From assembly GCF_021432065.1 (NCBI RefSeq), contig NZ_CP090364.1, positions 434,001-498,000 on the forward strand: a stretch of DNA of 64,000 bases. Reading direction: 5' to 3'. Shown here piece after piece: positions 8,721-18,599 of this stretch (its first letter is position 1; every line of letters starts with the position of its first letter). A program made the translations under genes and the position numbers. A model generated the notes under the pieces. The model did no database searches, had not been told where the DNA came from, and saw only the letters and a program-made list of their open reading frames with translations. The stretch is from Photobacterium sp. TLY01 (GTDB lineage Bacteria > Pseudomonadota > Gammaproteobacteria > Enterobacterales > Vibrionaceae).

Positions 8721-9254
8721 ATGAAGCATACCATTGAAGTCATGATTTCTGAGCAGGATGTTCAGGCAAGGATTAAAGAGCTCGGAGAGCAGATCACCGC
8801 CTATTATCAGGGCTCAGAAAACCTTGTCATGGTGGGATTGCTGCGAGGTTCCTTTGTTTTTATGGCTGACCTGGCCCGTGCGATTGAACTGCCGCACGAA
8901 GTGGATTTTATGACAGCGTCCAGTTACGGAAACGCGATGGAAAGCAGCCGTGATGTACGGATTCTGAAAGATCTGGATGATGAAATCGAAGGTAAAGATG
9001 TCCTGTTGGTTGAAGATATTATTGATACCGGCAATACGCTGAATAAGGTCCGGGAAATTCTGGCCCTGCGTAATCCGAACTCAATCCGCATCTGTACTTT
9101 GCTGGATAAGCCTGAGCGCCGTGAAGTTGCCGTGGATGCCGAGTGGATTGGCTTTGAAATTCCGGATGAATTTGTGGTCGGTGTTGGTATCGATTATGCG
9201 CAGAAGTACCGTCACCTGCGGTTTATCGGAAAAGTGATTCCGCTGGAAGACTGA
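8721..9254 (+). CDS. hpt: Hypoxanthine phosphoribosyltransferase
   Basis: A 177-residue purine salvage enzyme that makes IMP from hypoxanthine and PRPP. The PRPP-binding motif is [13 protein letters not shown] (about residues 94-106), and the flexible-loop region [12 protein letters not shown] is present. It is preceded by GGAGAG and divergent from litR across a 208-bp regulatory region. A bidirectional hairpin separates it from the convergent carbonic anhydrase gene, the same hpt/can pairing found in E. coli. Confidence 0.95.
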   Translation: MKHTIEVMISEQDVQARIKELGEQITAYYQGSENLVMVGLLRGSFVFMADLARAIELPHEVDFMTASSYGNAMESSRDVRILKDLDDEIEGKDVLLVEDIIDTGNTLNKVREILALRNPNSIRICTLLDKPERREVAVDAEWIGFEIPDEFVVGVGIDYAQKYRHLRFIGKVIPLED

Positions 9255-9282
9255 TAGATATCAGCTGTCGGCTGGATGAATC

Positions 9283-9314
9283 AAGTAAAAGCGACCGGAT
9301 GGTCGCTTTTACTT
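9283..9314. terminator. Bidirectional terminator between hpt and can
   Basis: A 14-bp perfect stem (AAGTAAAAGCGACC / GGTCGCTTTTACTT, loop GGAT), with A-rich and T-rich flanks, sits between the convergent genes and can serve both. Confidence 0.85.
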
Positions 9315-9320
9315 TATGGG

Positions 9321-9971
9321 TTATTCTTTGGGTAAAATCGTTGCCATGGCATTCTGGAAAGAAACTTCCAGAGATTCCCGGCTGGTGGCAGTCACGCCTA
9401 AATCAGCCAGCTTGCCATCACCAATCCCGTACACCCAGCCGTGAATTTTCACTTTCTGGCCACGTTCCCAGGCTTGTTGCATGATGGTGGAGTTGCCCAA
9501 GTTGTATACTTGCGAAGCGACGTTGATTTCACAGAGCTTATCGGCCCAGGCTTCACGGGGCAGAACCCCCAGATCACTGCGGTGCTTGAGGTACAGGTCG
9601 CGAATGTGAAGCAGCCAGTTATTGATCAAACCCAGTTGCGGGTTATCAATTGATGCTGCCACACCGCCACAGCCGTAGTGGCCGCAGATAATGATGTGTT
9701 TGACCTTCAGCACATCGACAGCATACTGCACGACAGACAGGCAGTTCAGATCGGTATGGATGACCTGATTGGCGACGTTTCTGTGGACGAAGAGCTCGCC
9801 TGAATCCAGGCCCGTCAGACGTTCTGCCGGAACCCGGCTATCTGAGCAGCCGATCCAAAGGTATTCGGGGTGCTGCGCTTTTGCGAGATGTGAAAAGAAT
9901 TCCGGGTTTTCTGCTTTGATCTTTTCCGACCAGGAAAAGTTATTTGCAAAGAGCTGTTTAATTTCTGCCAT
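9321..9971 (-). CDS. can: Beta-class carbonic anhydrase
   Basis: A 216-residue beta-carbonic anhydrase that interconverts CO2 and bicarbonate in the cytoplasm to feed carboxylation reactions. Zinc ligands and catalytic residues are visible in [11 protein letters not shown] (Cys and the Asp-Arg dyad, about residues 42-46) and ICGHYGCGG (His/Cys, about 98-101). Length is close to E. coli Can (220). It converges on hpt. A long imperfect palindrome lies upstream between it and the divergent yadG. Confidence 0.95.
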   Translation of the reverse strand: MAEIKQLFANNFSWSEKIKAENPEFFSHLAKAQHPEYLWIGCSDSRVPAERLTGLDSGELFVHRNVANQVIHTDLNCLSVVQYAVDVLKVKHIIICGHYGCGGVAASIDNPQLGLINNWLLHIRDLYLKHRSDLGVLPREAWADKLCEINVASQVYNLGNSTIMQQAWERGQKVKIHGWVYGIGDGKLADLGVTATSRESLEVSFQNAMATILPKE

Positions 9972-9999
9972 GACAACACCTTAGTTTGCTACATTGGGT

Positions 10000-10059
10000 T
10001 GTTTATCTTTGGTCAGGCTTTGGCTGGTAACCTACCAATGGCAAAGCCAAAGATAAACA
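10000..10059. repeat. Long imperfect palindrome in the can/yadG divergent region
   Basis: The arms TGTTTATCTTTGG (10000-10012) and CCAAAGATAAACA (10047-10059) pair over 13 bp. Inside them CTTTGGC and GCAAAG add further pairing after a 5-base bulge. There is no terminator-like T tract. It could be an operator, an mRNA-leader hairpin, or a small repeated palindrome; the sequence does not decide. Confidence 0.6.
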
Positions 10060-10144
10060 GGTCATTACTATACACTTGCGAGGCGGCTTGCAAATCCGAT
10101 TTGTTGATTTTTTTACTCTTTATACCAAATAAAAAGCGTATTGT

Positions 10145-11068
10145 ATGAATGCATTAGAAATTACTGATTTAAACAAGGTCTATCCAGGGGTACAGGCCCT
10201 GAAGGATATGAGCCTGACCGTCGAAGAAGGGGACTTTTTCGCGCTGCTGGGGCCGAATGGTGCCGGTAAATCGACCACGATTGGTGTGATCAGCTCCCTG
10301 GTGAATAAAACGTCCGGACAGGTGAAAGTGTTTGGCTATGACATCGACAAGCAGCTGGTTGAAGCGAAAAATCAGCTCGGTCTGGTGCCGCAGGAGTTTA
10401 ACTTCAACCAGTTCGAGACTGTCGAGCAGATCGTGATCAATCAGGCCGGTTTTTATGGCGTCCCCAAGGCGCTGGCCAAAGAGCGGGCAAAGAAGTACCT
10501 GACCCAGCTGGATCTGTGGAATAAGCGCAATGAGCGTGCCCGGAGTTTGTCTGGCGGGATGAAGCGGCGCCTGATGATCGCCCGGGCCCTGATGCACGAG
10601 CCGAAGCTGCTGATTCTCGATGAGCCGACCGCAGGGGTGGATATTGAGCTGCGCCGCTCAATGTGGACTTTTCTGCGAGAAATTAATCGCCAGGGCGTCA
10701 CGATTATTCTGACCACGCATTATCTGGAAGAAGCCGAAATGCTGTGTCGTAATATCGGTATCATTAATCACGGCGAGCTGATTGAACACACCAGTATGAA
10801 ATCGCTGCTGGCCAAGCTGGAAGTGGAAACCTTCATTCTTGATGTTGCCCTCAATGGCAGTCAGCCCGAACTCAATGGTGTGACCTGGAAAATGCCCGAT
10901 AACCACACCCTGGAAATCGATATCCATAAAGGGACGGCTCTCAACGCTGTGTTCAGCCAGCTGAGTGCCCAGGGAATTGATGTACTGTCTATGCGTAATA
11001 AAGCTAACCGTCTTGAGGAGTTATTCGTGACGCTTGTTGCCCAGAGCAAAGGAGAGCAGTCCGCATGA
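10145..11068 (+). CDS. yadG: ABC transporter ATP-binding protein YadG
   Basis: A 307-residue ABC-2 type exporter ATPase with Walker A GPNGAGKST (about residues 37-45), signature LSGGMKRRLMIARAL (about 136), Walker B LLILDEPTAGVD and switch His in LTTHYLEEAE. The C-terminal ~80 residues are the usual variable tail. The stop overlaps the yadH start by 4 bases (ATGA), so the two form an exporter pair; the substrate is unknown. No strong Shine-Dalgarno is seen before the ATG. Confidence 0.92.
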   Translation: MNALEITDLNKVYPGVQALKDMSLTVEEGDFFALLGPNGAGKSTTIGVISSLVNKTSGQVKVFGYDIDKQLVEAKNQLGLVPQEFNFNQFETVEQIVINQAGFYGVPKALAKERAKKYLTQLDLWNKRNERARSLSGGMKRRLMIARALMHEPKLLILDEPTAGVDIELRRSMWTFLREINRQGVTIILTTHYLEEAEMLCRNIGIINHGELIEHTSMKSLLAKLEVETFILDVALNGSQPELNGVTWKMPDNHTLEIDIHKGTALNAVFSQLSAQGIDVLSMRNKANRLEELFVTLVAQSKGEQSA

Positions 11069-11835
11069 GATACCAGTATTGGATTGCTTTTCAAAGCTTA
11101 ATCAGTAAAGAAGTGAACCGTTTTGCCCGTATCTGGGTACAGACGCTGGTGCCGCCGGCCATCACTATGACCTTATATTTCATTATTTTCGGCAGCCTGA
11201 TCGGCAGCCGGATTGGTGAAATGGGCGGTTTTACCTATATGGAATATATCGTGCCCGGTTTGATCATGATGTCCGTGATTACAAACTCTTATTCGAATGT
11301 CGCGTCCTCTTTCTTTAGTGCCAAGTTTCAGCACAACATTGAAGAGTTGCTGGTTGCACCTGTGCCCAACTTTGTCATTATCGCCGGCTATATCGGCGGT
11401 GGTGTGTTGCGCGGATTGGGGGTTGGTGTGATCGTGACAGCGGTGTCGCTGCTGTTCGTCGATTTGCAGATCGCGCATCTGGGGGTCATTATTGCCACTG
11501 TGATGATGACCTCCATTGTTTTCTCTCTGGGTGGATTGATCAACGCGGTGTTCGCCAAAACCTTTGATGACATCAGTATCATTCCCACCTTCGTGCTGAC
11601 GCCTTTGACGTATTTAGGCGGGGTGTTTTATTCCCTCAATCTGTTGCCCGAGTTCTGGCAGTGGGTGTCCAAGCTCAATCCTATCGTGTACATGGTCAAT
11701 GCCTTTCGTTATGGCTTCCTCGGGGTCTCTGATGTCGGTATCGGCACCGCCTTTAGCGTGCTGCTGGCCTTTGTGGTTGCTTTGTACGCTCTGGCCCATT
11801 ATCTCATCTCGAAAGGGATAGGTTTGCGTTCCTGA
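11065..11835 (+). CDS. yadH: ABC-2 type transporter permease YadH
   Basis: A 256-residue ABC-2 permease with six predicted membrane segments (for example near residues 20-45, 55-80, 105-130, 140-165 and 225-250) and the conserved LTPLTYLGGVFYSL region. It is translated coupled to yadG. The family exports drugs or polysaccharide-like substrates; the actual cargo of YadGH is unproven. It is followed by a hairpin terminator shared with panC on the other strand. Confidence 0.92.
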   Translation: MRYQYWIAFQSLISKEVNRFARIWVQTLVPPAITMTLYFIIFGSLIGSRIGEMGGFTYMEYIVPGLIMMSVITNSYSNVASSFFSAKFQHNIEELLVAPVPNFVIIAGYIGGGVLRGLGVGVIVTAVSLLFVDLQIAHLGVIIATVMMTSIVFSLGGLINAVFAKTFDDISIIPTFVLTPLTYLGGVFYSLNLLPEFWQWVSKLNPIVYMVNAFRYGFLGVSDVGIGTAFSVLLAFVVALYALAHYLISKGIGLRS

Positions 11836-11863
11836 GTCGATACAGCGGGTTTGAACGCGCAAT

Positions 11864-11902
11864 AAAAAACGCCCGGTACCTGTTGGTAACTGGGCGTTTT
11901 CG
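11864..11902. terminator. Bidirectional terminator between yadH and panC
   Basis: The outer stem AAAACGCCC / GGGCGTTTT encloses an inner GGTACC...GGTAAC pairing, with A-rich and T-rich flanks on the two sides, between converging genes. Confidence 0.8.
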
Positions 11903-11934
11903 TCTGATGCGGATCCGAAAGGGATTAGGCGCTG

Positions 11935-12810
11935 TTAATGGGTGGTCTCTGCTGAGACAGAAGCCAGCTCGATGACCTGATTATCAATCAGACGCGCTTT
12001 GCCGAGGAAAGCGGACATCAGGATCACTGCCTGTGTGGTCTCTTCGCCGACAACCTGCAAGGTGCGGGCATCGCGGATGTAAATTTCATCCGGCTCCAGA
12101 CCTGCGGCACGCAACTGATCATTGGCATCCAGCACGACCTCATCAAAGTCACGGCGGCCGCCGCGGATCTGGCTGCTGATCCAGCGCATGGTTTTGGCCA
12201 GTACCGGTGCGCGCTGACGCTCATCGACGGTGAGGTATCCATTTCGTGAACTCATTGCCAGGCCATCCATTTCACGCACTGTCGGGACACCAATGATCTC
12301 AATCGGCATCGCGAGATCGCTGACCATTTGACGGATCAACGCCAGCTGCTGGTAGTCTTTTTCACCAAAGCAGGCCACATCGGGCTGCACGATATTAAAC
12401 AGCTTGGTCACTATGGTGGAGACGCCACGAAAATGGCTCGGGCGCAAGGCACCTTCCAGCATGTGAGACAGGCCAGGCACTTCGACAAAGGTCTGCCGAT
12501 CCATGCCATTGGGATAAATGATATCCGGTGTTGGAGTGAAGACCAGTTCAACACCCTCACCATTTAATTTGGCCAGATCATCTTCCAGAGTACGGGGATA
12601 GTTGTTCAGATCGTCAGCTTTATCAAATTGCATCGGGTTCACGAAGATACTGACCACAACGACATCGGCTTGTTCGCGTGCTTTGCGAACCAGAGTCAGG
12701 TGCCCCTGATGCAGATTTCCCATGGTCGGAACAAAGGCAATACGGCGGCCTTCACGGCGCCAGGCCCGAACCTGTTCACGAACAGGGGAAATATCAGCAA
12801 AAGTCTGCAT
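11935..12810 (-). CDS. panC: Pantothenate synthetase
   Basis: A 291-residue enzyme joining pantoate and beta-alanine with ATP, the last step of vitamin B5 synthesis. Nucleotide-binding motifs are visible: [14 protein letters not shown] (HxGH class, about residues 28-41), the FGEKDYQQL pantoate/ATP segment and MSSRNGYL (KMSKS-like). It lies 12 bp after panB and is co-directional. panD, which supplies beta-alanine and often adjoins panC, is absent from this window. Confidence 0.96.
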   Translation of the reverse strand: MQTFADISPVREQVRAWRREGRRIAFVPTMGNLHQGHLTLVRKAREQADVVVVSIFVNPMQFDKADDLNNYPRTLEDDLAKLNGEGVELVFTPTPDIIYPNGMDRQTFVEVPGLSHMLEGALRPSHFRGVSTIVTKLFNIVQPDVACFGEKDYQQLALIRQMVSDLAMPIEIIGVPTVREMDGLAMSSRNGYLTVDERQRAPVLAKTMRWISSQIRGGRRDFDEVVLDANDQLRAAGLEPDEIYIRDARTLQVVGEETTQAVILMSAFLGKARLIDNQVIELASVSAETTH

Positions 12811-12822
12811 GGTGGGTTTTCC

Positions 12823-13617
12823 TTACTCAAAGGTATGCTCTGGACCCGGGAATGTTCCCGCTTCCACTTCTTTCAGATACTGTGCTACCGCTTTGCGGAT
12901 ATCGCCAGTCTGCGCAAGATAGTTCTTAGAGAAACGCGGTATATAGTTGGCAGAAATGCCGAACATGTCGTGCATCACTAAAATCTGGCCGTCAGTCACG
13001 TTACCGGCACCGATGCCGATCACAGGAATCTCTAATGCTTCGGTGATACGTTTGGCCAGAGAGGCGGGTACACACTCCAGCACGACAATTTGCGCGCCTG
13101 CATTTTGCAGCGTGATGGCATCGGCCAGCATCTGGTCAGCGCGTTCTTTATCGCGTCCCTGGACTTTGTAACCGCCAAAGATGTTGACCGATTGTGGTGT
13201 CAGGCCCAGATGGGCGCACACAGGGATGGCACGTTCGGTCAGGGTTCTGACAGTCTCTGCCAGCCAGCTGCCCCCTTCCAGTTTGACCATATTGGCACCG
13301 GCGCGCATCAGCTTGGCAGCATTGTCGCAAGCTTGTTCTGGTGTGCCGTAGGTCATGAAAGGCAAGTCCGCCAGAAGCAGGGCGTTCGGGCTGCCGGCAC
13401 GCACACAGCGGGTGTGATAGGCCATTTCATCAATCGTGACCGGCAGGGTATCCGTCTGCCCTTGCAGAACCATACCCAGGGAATCGCCGACCAGAAGGAC
13501 AGGCACTTCCTGTTGCTCAAACAGTTGGGCAAAACTCGCGTCATAAGATGTGAGTGAGGCAAATTTACGACCTTCCTGCTTCCACTTCATCAGGTCGTTA
13601 ATGGTGATTTTCTTCAT
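12823..13617 (-). CDS. panB: 3-methyl-2-oxobutanoate hydroxymethyltransferase
   Basis: A 264-residue enzyme transferring a hydroxymethyl group from methylene-THF to alpha-ketoisovalerate to make ketopantoate. The family motifs [14 protein letters not shown] and [17 protein letters not shown] are intact. The start at 13617 (MKKITINDL) is chosen over an upstream in-frame start because AAGGGAG lies six bases before it and the protein then has the usual length. It is the middle gene of a pcnB-folK-panB-panC block. Confidence 0.96.
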   Translation of the reverse strand: MKKITINDLMKWKQEGRKFASLTSYDASFAQLFEQQEVPVLLVGDSLGMVLQGQTDTLPVTIDEMAYHTRCVRAGSPNALLLADLPFMTYGTPEQACDNAAKLMRAGANMVKLEGGSWLAETVRTLTERAIPVCAHLGLTPQSVNIFGGYKVQGRDKERADQMLADAITLQNAGAQIVVLECVPASLAKRITEALEIPVIGIGAGNVTDGQILVMHDMFGISANYIPRFSKNYLAQTGDIRKAVAQYLKEVEAGTFPGPEHTFE

Positions 13618-13642
13618 TGTTATCTCCCTTCTCCCGGGTGTG

Positions 13643-14128
13643 TCAGGATGACCACACACGCAGGCCGTTACGGTCCACCTCAGGTAGCAGATCTGTCAGC
13701 GCTGTACCGTCAGGCAGGACGAGTTCAGGGGCAATTTCAGCCAGTGGATAAAGCACAAACTCACGGGCTTTCATGCCATAGTGCGGAATGGTTAAACGTT
13801 CACAGCTGTGCTGCAAATCGCCATAAAGCAGGATATCCAAATCCAGCGTGCGCGGCCCCCAGCGTTCTGCTTTGCGGACTCTTCCATGCTGCTGTTCAAT
13901 CTGCTGAGTCAGATCGAGCAGCGCCAGTGGTGCCAGTTCAGTGTCAACGGCAACCACAGCATTGATGTAATCGGGCTGGTCCTGCGGTCCCATAGGGCTA
14001 CTGCAGTACAAGGAGGATTCGGCGACGACGGTCAGTTTGCTGGTCTGACGCAATGCCGCCATCGCCTGATAAGCCTGATCGACCGGATCGTTGAGATTGC
14101 TGCCAATGGCAATATAGGCACGAATCAT
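13643..14128 (-). CDS. folK: 2-amino-4-hydroxy-6-hydroxymethyldihydropteridine pyrophosphokinase
   Basis: A 161-residue HPPK of folate synthesis that transfers pyrophosphate from ATP to the pterin. Its start [15 protein letters not shown] is the classic family N terminus, and the signature [20 protein letters not shown] (about residues 83-102) is intact. It overlaps pcnB by 4 bases (ATGA), implying coupling. panB follows 25 bp downstream. Confidence 0.95.
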   Translation of the reverse strand: MIRAYIAIGSNLNDPVDQAYQAMAALRQTSKLTVVAESSLYCSSPMGPQDQPDYINAVVAVDTELAPLALLDLTQQIEQQHGRVRKAERWGPRTLDLDILLYGDLQHSCERLTIPHYGMKAREFVLYPLAEIAPELVLPDGTALTDLLPEVDRNGLRVWSS

Positions 14129-15525
14129 GATGCCGATTTCGCCTGTGGTTTCTTCCGGCGTTGCGGACGGCGGCGGCGACGCTGATGACCGCCACCCAGT
14201 TCTTGCACCATCTTATTGCGTTCATCACGGCCGGCGAACTGGAACTTGTGCCACCAGGTTGCCAGCTCAGCTACGTCTTGTCCTTCAAACTGGCCACGCA
14301 TTTCGAGAAAATCGTAGGCAGCCCGGAATTTAGGGTGTTCCAGCATCGCAAAGGCGCGTTTACCGAAACGTCGGCTGAATCTGTGTTGTTGTTGCCAGAT
14401 ATCACGCACTGTTGTGGTCAGACGGCGTGGGATGGCAATGTTTTTGACCTGATCATCCAAAATGTCATTGGCGGCGATCATGAAGGCGTCATAGTCGCTC
14501 AGGCCGCTGGTGCTGGCAATTTCTTCTGCCCGGACATTCATGGGATACCAGAGCATAGCCGCAAACATAAACGCAGGATTGACGCGTTTCCCTTCTGCGA
14601 TTCTGTCATCAGTGGCCGCCAGAATGTGCTCGATCATCTGCTCGGTCTGGCTGCTGTGATCTTCGGTAAAGTGTTCGGCCAGAATCGGAAACAGCTGCTG
14701 GAACAGGTTGTATTCGCGCAGCATTTTGTAAGTTTCCAGCCCTTTACCGGCCTGCAGCAGTTTGAGGCTCTCTTCAAACAGGCGTGCTGCTGGAATGTCT
14801 TTCAGCAGGGTCGAGAGTTCCAGAATCGGGGCTGCCGTGTTTGCTTCAATCTGCATGTCCAGTTTGACGGCAAAACGCACGGCACGCAGCATGCGTACCG
14901 GATCTTCGCGGTAGCGGGTTTCCGGATCGCCAATCAGGCGGATCAGGCGGTTTTGCAGATCGACGACACCGTTCGCATAATCAGTGACGGTGAAGTCTTT
15001 GATGCTGTAATACAGTGCATTAATTGAGAAATCGCGTCGCTCTGCATCTTCATCGATCGTGCCGTAGACATTGTCACGCAGCAGCATGCCTTCATGATTG
15101 CGCGAAGCAATGGCTTGCTTGCCGGCTGGCATCTTGACTGTGCCAGCATCATGGTGGCCGCGGAACGTGGCGACTTCAATCACATCACGGCCAAATAAAA
15201 TATGGGCAAGACGGAAACGTCGGCCGATCAGGCGGCAATTGCGGAACAGCGCCTTGATTTCTTCCGGCGTTGCATTGGTCGCAATATCAAAATCTTTGGG
15301 TTCTTTGTCCAGCAGCAAATCCCGAACACCACCGCCGACCAAATAGGCGTCAAAACCGGCTTTATTGAGGCGATAGAGTACCTTCAGTGCATTTTCACTG
15401 ATGTCTTTGCGGGAGATACCGTGCTCCTCGCGTTGATAAACTTGCAAGCTTGGCTCCTTGTTACCCAGAGCTTTTTGCTCTCTGGTCAATACTTTACGGC
15501 AAAAGCTGGCGACTCGACTAAAGAT
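14125..15525 (-). CDS. pcnB: Poly(A) polymerase I, apparently starting at AUC
   Basis: An enzyme adding 3' poly(A) tails that mark RNAs for decay. The nucleotidyltransferase head [11 protein letters not shown] and metal-binding DFD ([13 protein letters not shown]) are near the N terminus, followed by RNA-binding and basic C-terminal regions ([12 protein letters not shown]). The first standard start in frame is TTG 15489. However, the frame continues upstream as [15 protein letters not shown], matching the recalled E. coli PcnB N terminus (FTRVANFCRKVLSRE), whose start codon is AUU. The codon in that position here is ATC (15525-15523), with GAGG six bases upstream. I take that as the start, giving 466 residues. 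It overlaps folK by 4 bases. Confidence 0.88.
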   Translation of the reverse strand: MFSRVASFCRKVLTREQKALGNKEPSLQVYQREEHGISRKDISENALKVLYRLNKAGFDAYLVGGGVRDLLLDKEPKDFDIATNATPEEIKALFRNCRLIGRRFRLAHILFGRDVIEVATFRGHHDAGTVKMPAGKQAIASRNHEGMLLRDNVYGTIDEDAERRDFSINALYYSIKDFTVTDYANGVVDLQNRLIRLIGDPETRYREDPVRMLRAVRFAVKLDMQIEANTAAPILELSTLLKDIPAARLFEESLKLLQAGKGLETYKMLREYNLFQQLFPILAEHFTEDHSSQTEQMIEHILAATDDRIAEGKRVNPAFMFAAMLWYPMNVRAEEIASTSGLSDYDAFMIAANDILDDQVKNIAIPRRLTTTVRDIWQQQHRFSRRFGKRAFAMLEHPKFRAAYDFLEMRGQFEGQDVAELATWWHKFQFAGRDERNKMVQELGGGHQRRRRRPQRRKKPQAKSAS

Positions 15526-15588
15526 AACACACCTCGTAATTGTGATAAGGCCGGACTGAACAGCCGCATATCATATACCCAAGTCACC

Positions 15589-16479
15589 TTAAGATGCTAG
15601 GTTCAGCGTGATCGCTGTTGTTGGCGGCAGGTTCGCGACATCCCAATGTGCGATCCCCCAACGAAGAATTTCGTCGCGTTCTGCGTCCTGTAATTCTGGT
15701 GGCGGGCACATGCCCAGAAACAGCATTGCCTGCCACAGCTGTGGACCCGGCCGATCCGTGTCGATAGCCGGCGCGTGATTTTGTTTGGACAGTTTATTGC
15801 CGTTTTCCGTCACGGCAAGCGGCAGATGTAAATAGCTGACCTCGGGATGGCCCAGGCGATGATAGAGACCGATCTGCCGTCCTGTCGGTTCAATCAGATC
15901 GGCACCCCTGACCACTTCCGTCACGCCCTGGGCGATATCATCCAAAACGACCGCCAGGTTGTAGGCATACAGGCCGTCACGGCGGCGGATAATGAAATCT
16001 TCCCGGGCCAGCGCTTCTGGGATGGCGATCCAGCCGTGTAACTGGTCATGAAATCCTGTGATGGCCTGGTCGACTTTTAACCGTACCGCACTGTGTTCAG
16101 CACTCAGTCTGGCATGACGACAGGTACCGGGGTAGTATCCCCCCGCTTCTTTGATCGCTTTGCGGCTGCAACGGCAATAATAGGCGTCGCCCTGACTCAG
16201 CCAGTGCTCGATCTGGGCCTGATAGACAGGATGCCGCTGGCTCTGATAGATCACGCTGCCGTCCCATTCAAGGCCAAAAGCGGCCAGCGTGCGCAGGATA
16301 TCATCCGCTGCACCGGGCATTTCTCGCGGGGGATCCAGATCCTCGATTCTGACCAGCCATTGGCCCTGCCGGGATCGCGCCTGTAAATAACTGCCCAAAG
16401 CCGCAACCAGTGAGCCGAAGTGCAGCGGGCCGGAAGGTGAAGGCGCAAAGCGTCCTATGTATGAAGATCGTGTTGTCAT
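15589..16479 (-). CDS. gluQ: Glutamyl-Q tRNA(Asp) synthetase
   Basis: A 296-residue GluRS paralogue lacking the anticodon-binding domain; it attaches glutamate to queuosine at position 34 of tRNA-Asp. The HIGH-class motif SPSGPLHFGSL, the zinc-site cysteines YCRCSR...PGTCRH and the KMSKS-like KLSKQNHA are visible. The ATG at 16479 (MTTRSSYIGRFAPSP) is preferred because a GTG start 27 bases earlier would sit against the dksA terminator. dksA lies upstream, as in many gammaproteobacteria. Confidence 0.92.
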   Translation of the reverse strand: MTTRSSYIGRFAPSPSGPLHFGSLVAALGSYLQARSRQGQWLVRIEDLDPPREMPGAADDILRTLAAFGLEWDGSVIYQSQRHPVYQAQIEHWLSQGDAYYCRCSRKAIKEAGGYYPGTCRHARLSAEHSAVRLKVDQAITGFHDQLHGWIAIPEALAREDFIIRRRDGLYAYNLAVVLDDIAQGVTEVVRGADLIEPTGRQIGLYHRLGHPEVSYLHLPLAVTENGNKLSKQNHAPAIDTDRPGPQLWQAMLFLGMCPPPELQDAERDEILRWGIAHWDVANLPPTTAITLNLAS

Positions 16480-16510
16480 GGTGTTGGATAGCAGACAGTG
16501 AATCACAATA

Positions 16511-16535
16511 AAAAAGGGAGCCTTGGCTCCCTTTT
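16511..16535 (-). terminator. Rho-independent terminator of dksA
   Basis: Read leftward, AAAAGGGAGCC / GGCTCCCTTTT with a 2-base loop runs into TTTTTTATT, 26 bases after the dksA stop. It partly insulates gluQ. Confidence 0.88.
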
Positions 16536-16561
16536 ATCAGATTACGGTTACAAAGGGCAGA

Positions 16562-17011
16562 TTAGCCAGCCATTTGTTTTTCTTTGATCTCTGCCAGTGT
16601 CTTACAGTCGATACACAGGTCGGCTGTCGGACGGGCTTCCAGGCGGCGAATACCAATTTCCACGCCACAGGAATCACAGAAACCAAAATCGTCATCTTCA
16701 ATACGTTGCAGCGTTTTTTCGATTTTCTTGATCAGTTTACGCTCACGATCTCGGTTACGCAGTTCCAGGCTGAATTCTTCTTCCTGTGCTGCACGGTCAA
16801 CCGGGTCCGGAAAGTTCGCCGCTTCGTCCTGCATATGGTTAACGGTACGGTCAACTTCTTCGCGCAATTGGTTGCGCCAGGCTTCAAGAATTTTGCGGAA
16901 GTGCTCTAGCTGCGCTTCACCCATATATTCTTCGCCGGCTTTTTCCTGATACGGGTCAACCCCAGCAATAGCCAGGATGCCTAACGATTTTTTAACCTTG
17001 CTCTCTGGCAT
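16562..17011 (-). CDS. dksA: RNA polymerase-binding transcription factor DksA
   Basis: A 149-residue secondary-channel factor that works with ppGpp to adjust rRNA, tRNA and amino-acid promoters. The coiled coil is followed by a four-cysteine zinc finger, CDSCG and CIDC (about residues 112-138). The coiled-coil tip acidic pair lies in [15 protein letters not shown]. Length matches E. coli DksA (151). The GC-rich start regions of the two tRNA promoters in this window are the kind of target it acts on. Confidence 0.97.
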   Translation of the reverse strand: MPESKVKKSLGILAIAGVDPYQEKAGEEYMGEAQLEHFRKILEAWRNQLREEVDRTVNHMQDEAANFPDPVDRAAQEEEFSLELRNRDRERKLIKKIEKTLQRIEDDDFGFCDSCGVEIGIRRLEARPTADLCIDCKTLAEIKEKQMAG

Positions 17012-17148
17012 ATAGCATCTCCTAACATATACCGAATAACCGTCACTGGTTAATTTTGGCGGGTATCTATAGCAGAAAGGATATAACGTGGCAATTGCTG
17101 CATATCTTCAATTTTATACCATTGTGAAGAAAGCATCATTTTTCCGCG

Positions 17149-17856
17149 TTACTGAGCAAATTCTATCCGCTGGCTTAACGTTAAAGCCGTCGGGCTGATG
17201 TCTGCGCGGTAACAGAGGACTTCCACACCTGCTTTTTCTGCCTGCTCCAGTAACTCATCATAGACCGGGTCTATATGGTGCGCTGCGGCGACATTTTCAA
17301 TCCCGGAATGCAGGACGGCGAAAAATAACACAGCGCGCTGGCCTGTGGCTGCGACCTCTGCCAGCTCCCTTAAATGCTTTTGCCCTCGGGTGGTTACTGT
17401 ATCCGGGAAATACCCATGCCCATTCTCTTCCAGCAAAGTGACACTTTTGACTTCGATGAAACAAGATGGCAGTAAGGGATCATCCAGAACAATATCTACC
17501 CGGCTGTTTTCAGTACCATACTTCACTTCAGTGCGCAATGAAGCATAGCCGGATAATTCCGGAATGTGGTTATTTTTGAGTGCTTCGACCACAATTTGAT
17601 TCGCTCTGGCGGTATTGATGCAAATCCAGTGTCCGTCTTGAGTTTGTGTTAATTCCCAACTGTGGGCGTATTTCCGCTTCGGGTTGTCTGAGGTGGAATA
17701 CCAGATAGTGGCGCCGGGCTCGGCGCACCCTGTCATGGCACCCGTGTTGGCACAGTGGATCGTGGTGATACTGCCGTCGGGTAAAGCGACATCGGCCAGA
17801 AAGCGTTTATAGCGTTGAATGAGCGTGGCTGGCTGCAGGGAAGGTGTGTAATTCAT
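17149..17856 (-). CDS. sfsA: SfsA family DNA/RNA nuclease-like protein
   Basis: A 235-residue protein of the SfsA family (sugar fermentation stimulation). An OB-like N-terminal part ([17 protein letters not shown]) is followed by a PD-(D/E)xK-like region ([10 protein letters not shown]...[22 protein letters not shown]). The start at 17856 overlaps the thpR stop as ATGA, indicating coupling. Its biochemical role is poorly settled; early maltose-related phenotypes in E. coli gave the name. Confidence 0.92.
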   Translation of the reverse strand: MNYTPSLQPATLIQRYKRFLADVALPDGSITTIHCANTGAMTGCAEPGATIWYSTSDNPKRKYAHSWELTQTQDGHWICINTARANQIVVEALKNNHIPELSGYASLRTEVKYGTENSRVDIVLDDPLLPSCFIEVKSVTLLEENGHGYFPDTVTTRGQKHLRELAEVAATGQRAVLFFAVLHSGIENVAAAHHIDPVYDELLEQAEKAGVEVLCYRADISPTALTLSQRIEFAQ

Positions 17857-18473
17857 TCGCTGTCCTGTACGGGGATCTCCGGTTGAATCAGTGGCCACTG
17901 GTGTGTGAGCCGGTAGCGGACCCCTGGTCCGTCAGGCTCTGAAATATACAGACCAAAGCGCTGAAAGTGAAAAAGAAAATCCGGTTGTTGGTCAGGAATG
18001 ACAGGGCGCTGGCGCAGGTTCTTCCTGAGCGTGATGTGCGGGGTATAGCGTCTGGTGTCGTGTCTCAGCCCGAGTTCCAGGGCGAGCTGGCTCAGCTGCG
18101 CGGCGAGATGCGCTAAAGGTTCAGGGCAGATGTCGCCACCCAGCCAGAGCACCCGGCTGCGTTTCCAGTAACGCAGCAGGTTGAAATGCATTGAGAAGGC
18201 CGGGACGGCAAGCTGACTGACGGCGCGGATCAACTGCCCGGTTTGCTCATCGGTGATGTGCCCGAGAAAGGCCAGTGTCAGATGCAGGTTGGCATCTGAC
18301 ACGGTACGTCCTTTGCCGGGTATCGCATCTTTCAGCTGACACAGGCGTTGGTACGGCGCCAGATTCGCTGCAGGTGGCTCTGTCAGCGGCAGGGCAAAAA
18401 ACATTCGCTGGCTGTCTGGCGGGTGTGGCAAACCGGGTTGCCTGGAGTGATGTGTTCCGGAGTGATGTGTCAT
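17853..18473 (-). CDS. thpR: RNA 2',3'-cyclic phosphodiesterase (2H family)
   Basis: A 206-residue 2H phosphoesterase of the ThpR/LigT group with both histidine motifs, HLTLAFLG (about residue 62) and HITLRKN (about 148). It opens 2',3'-cyclic phosphate ends and can ligate tRNA halves in vitro. The start at 18473 is chosen because AGGAG lies six bases upstream; the open frame extends 38 codons further but without a ribosome site. It is coupled to sfsA by a 4-base overlap and divergent from hrpB. Confidence 0.88.
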   Translation of the reverse strand: MTHHSGTHHSRQPGLPHPPDSQRMFFALPLTEPPAANLAPYQRLCQLKDAIPGKGRTVSDANLHLTLAFLGHITDEQTGQLIRAVSQLAVPAFSMHFNLLRYWKRSRVLWLGGDICPEPLAHLAAQLSQLALELGLRHDTRRYTPHITLRKNLRQRPVIPDQQPDFLFHFQRFGLYISEPDGPGVRYRLTHQWPLIQPEIPVQDSE

Positions 18474-18599
18474 AGCGTTCTCCTGCCGGCTGGATGGCAC
18501 CGTTACCCCTGTTTGAGTACAATACGCCCGTTTTTTCTCAATGTTCTGTATCGTTTGAAACGCAGGCGCCTTCATAGAAGATGACACAAGGTAAAGATA

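Noticed and set aside
14161..15027. 288-codon plus-strand frame
   Set aside because: It lies fully antisense to pcnB and results from codon bias on the opposite strand.
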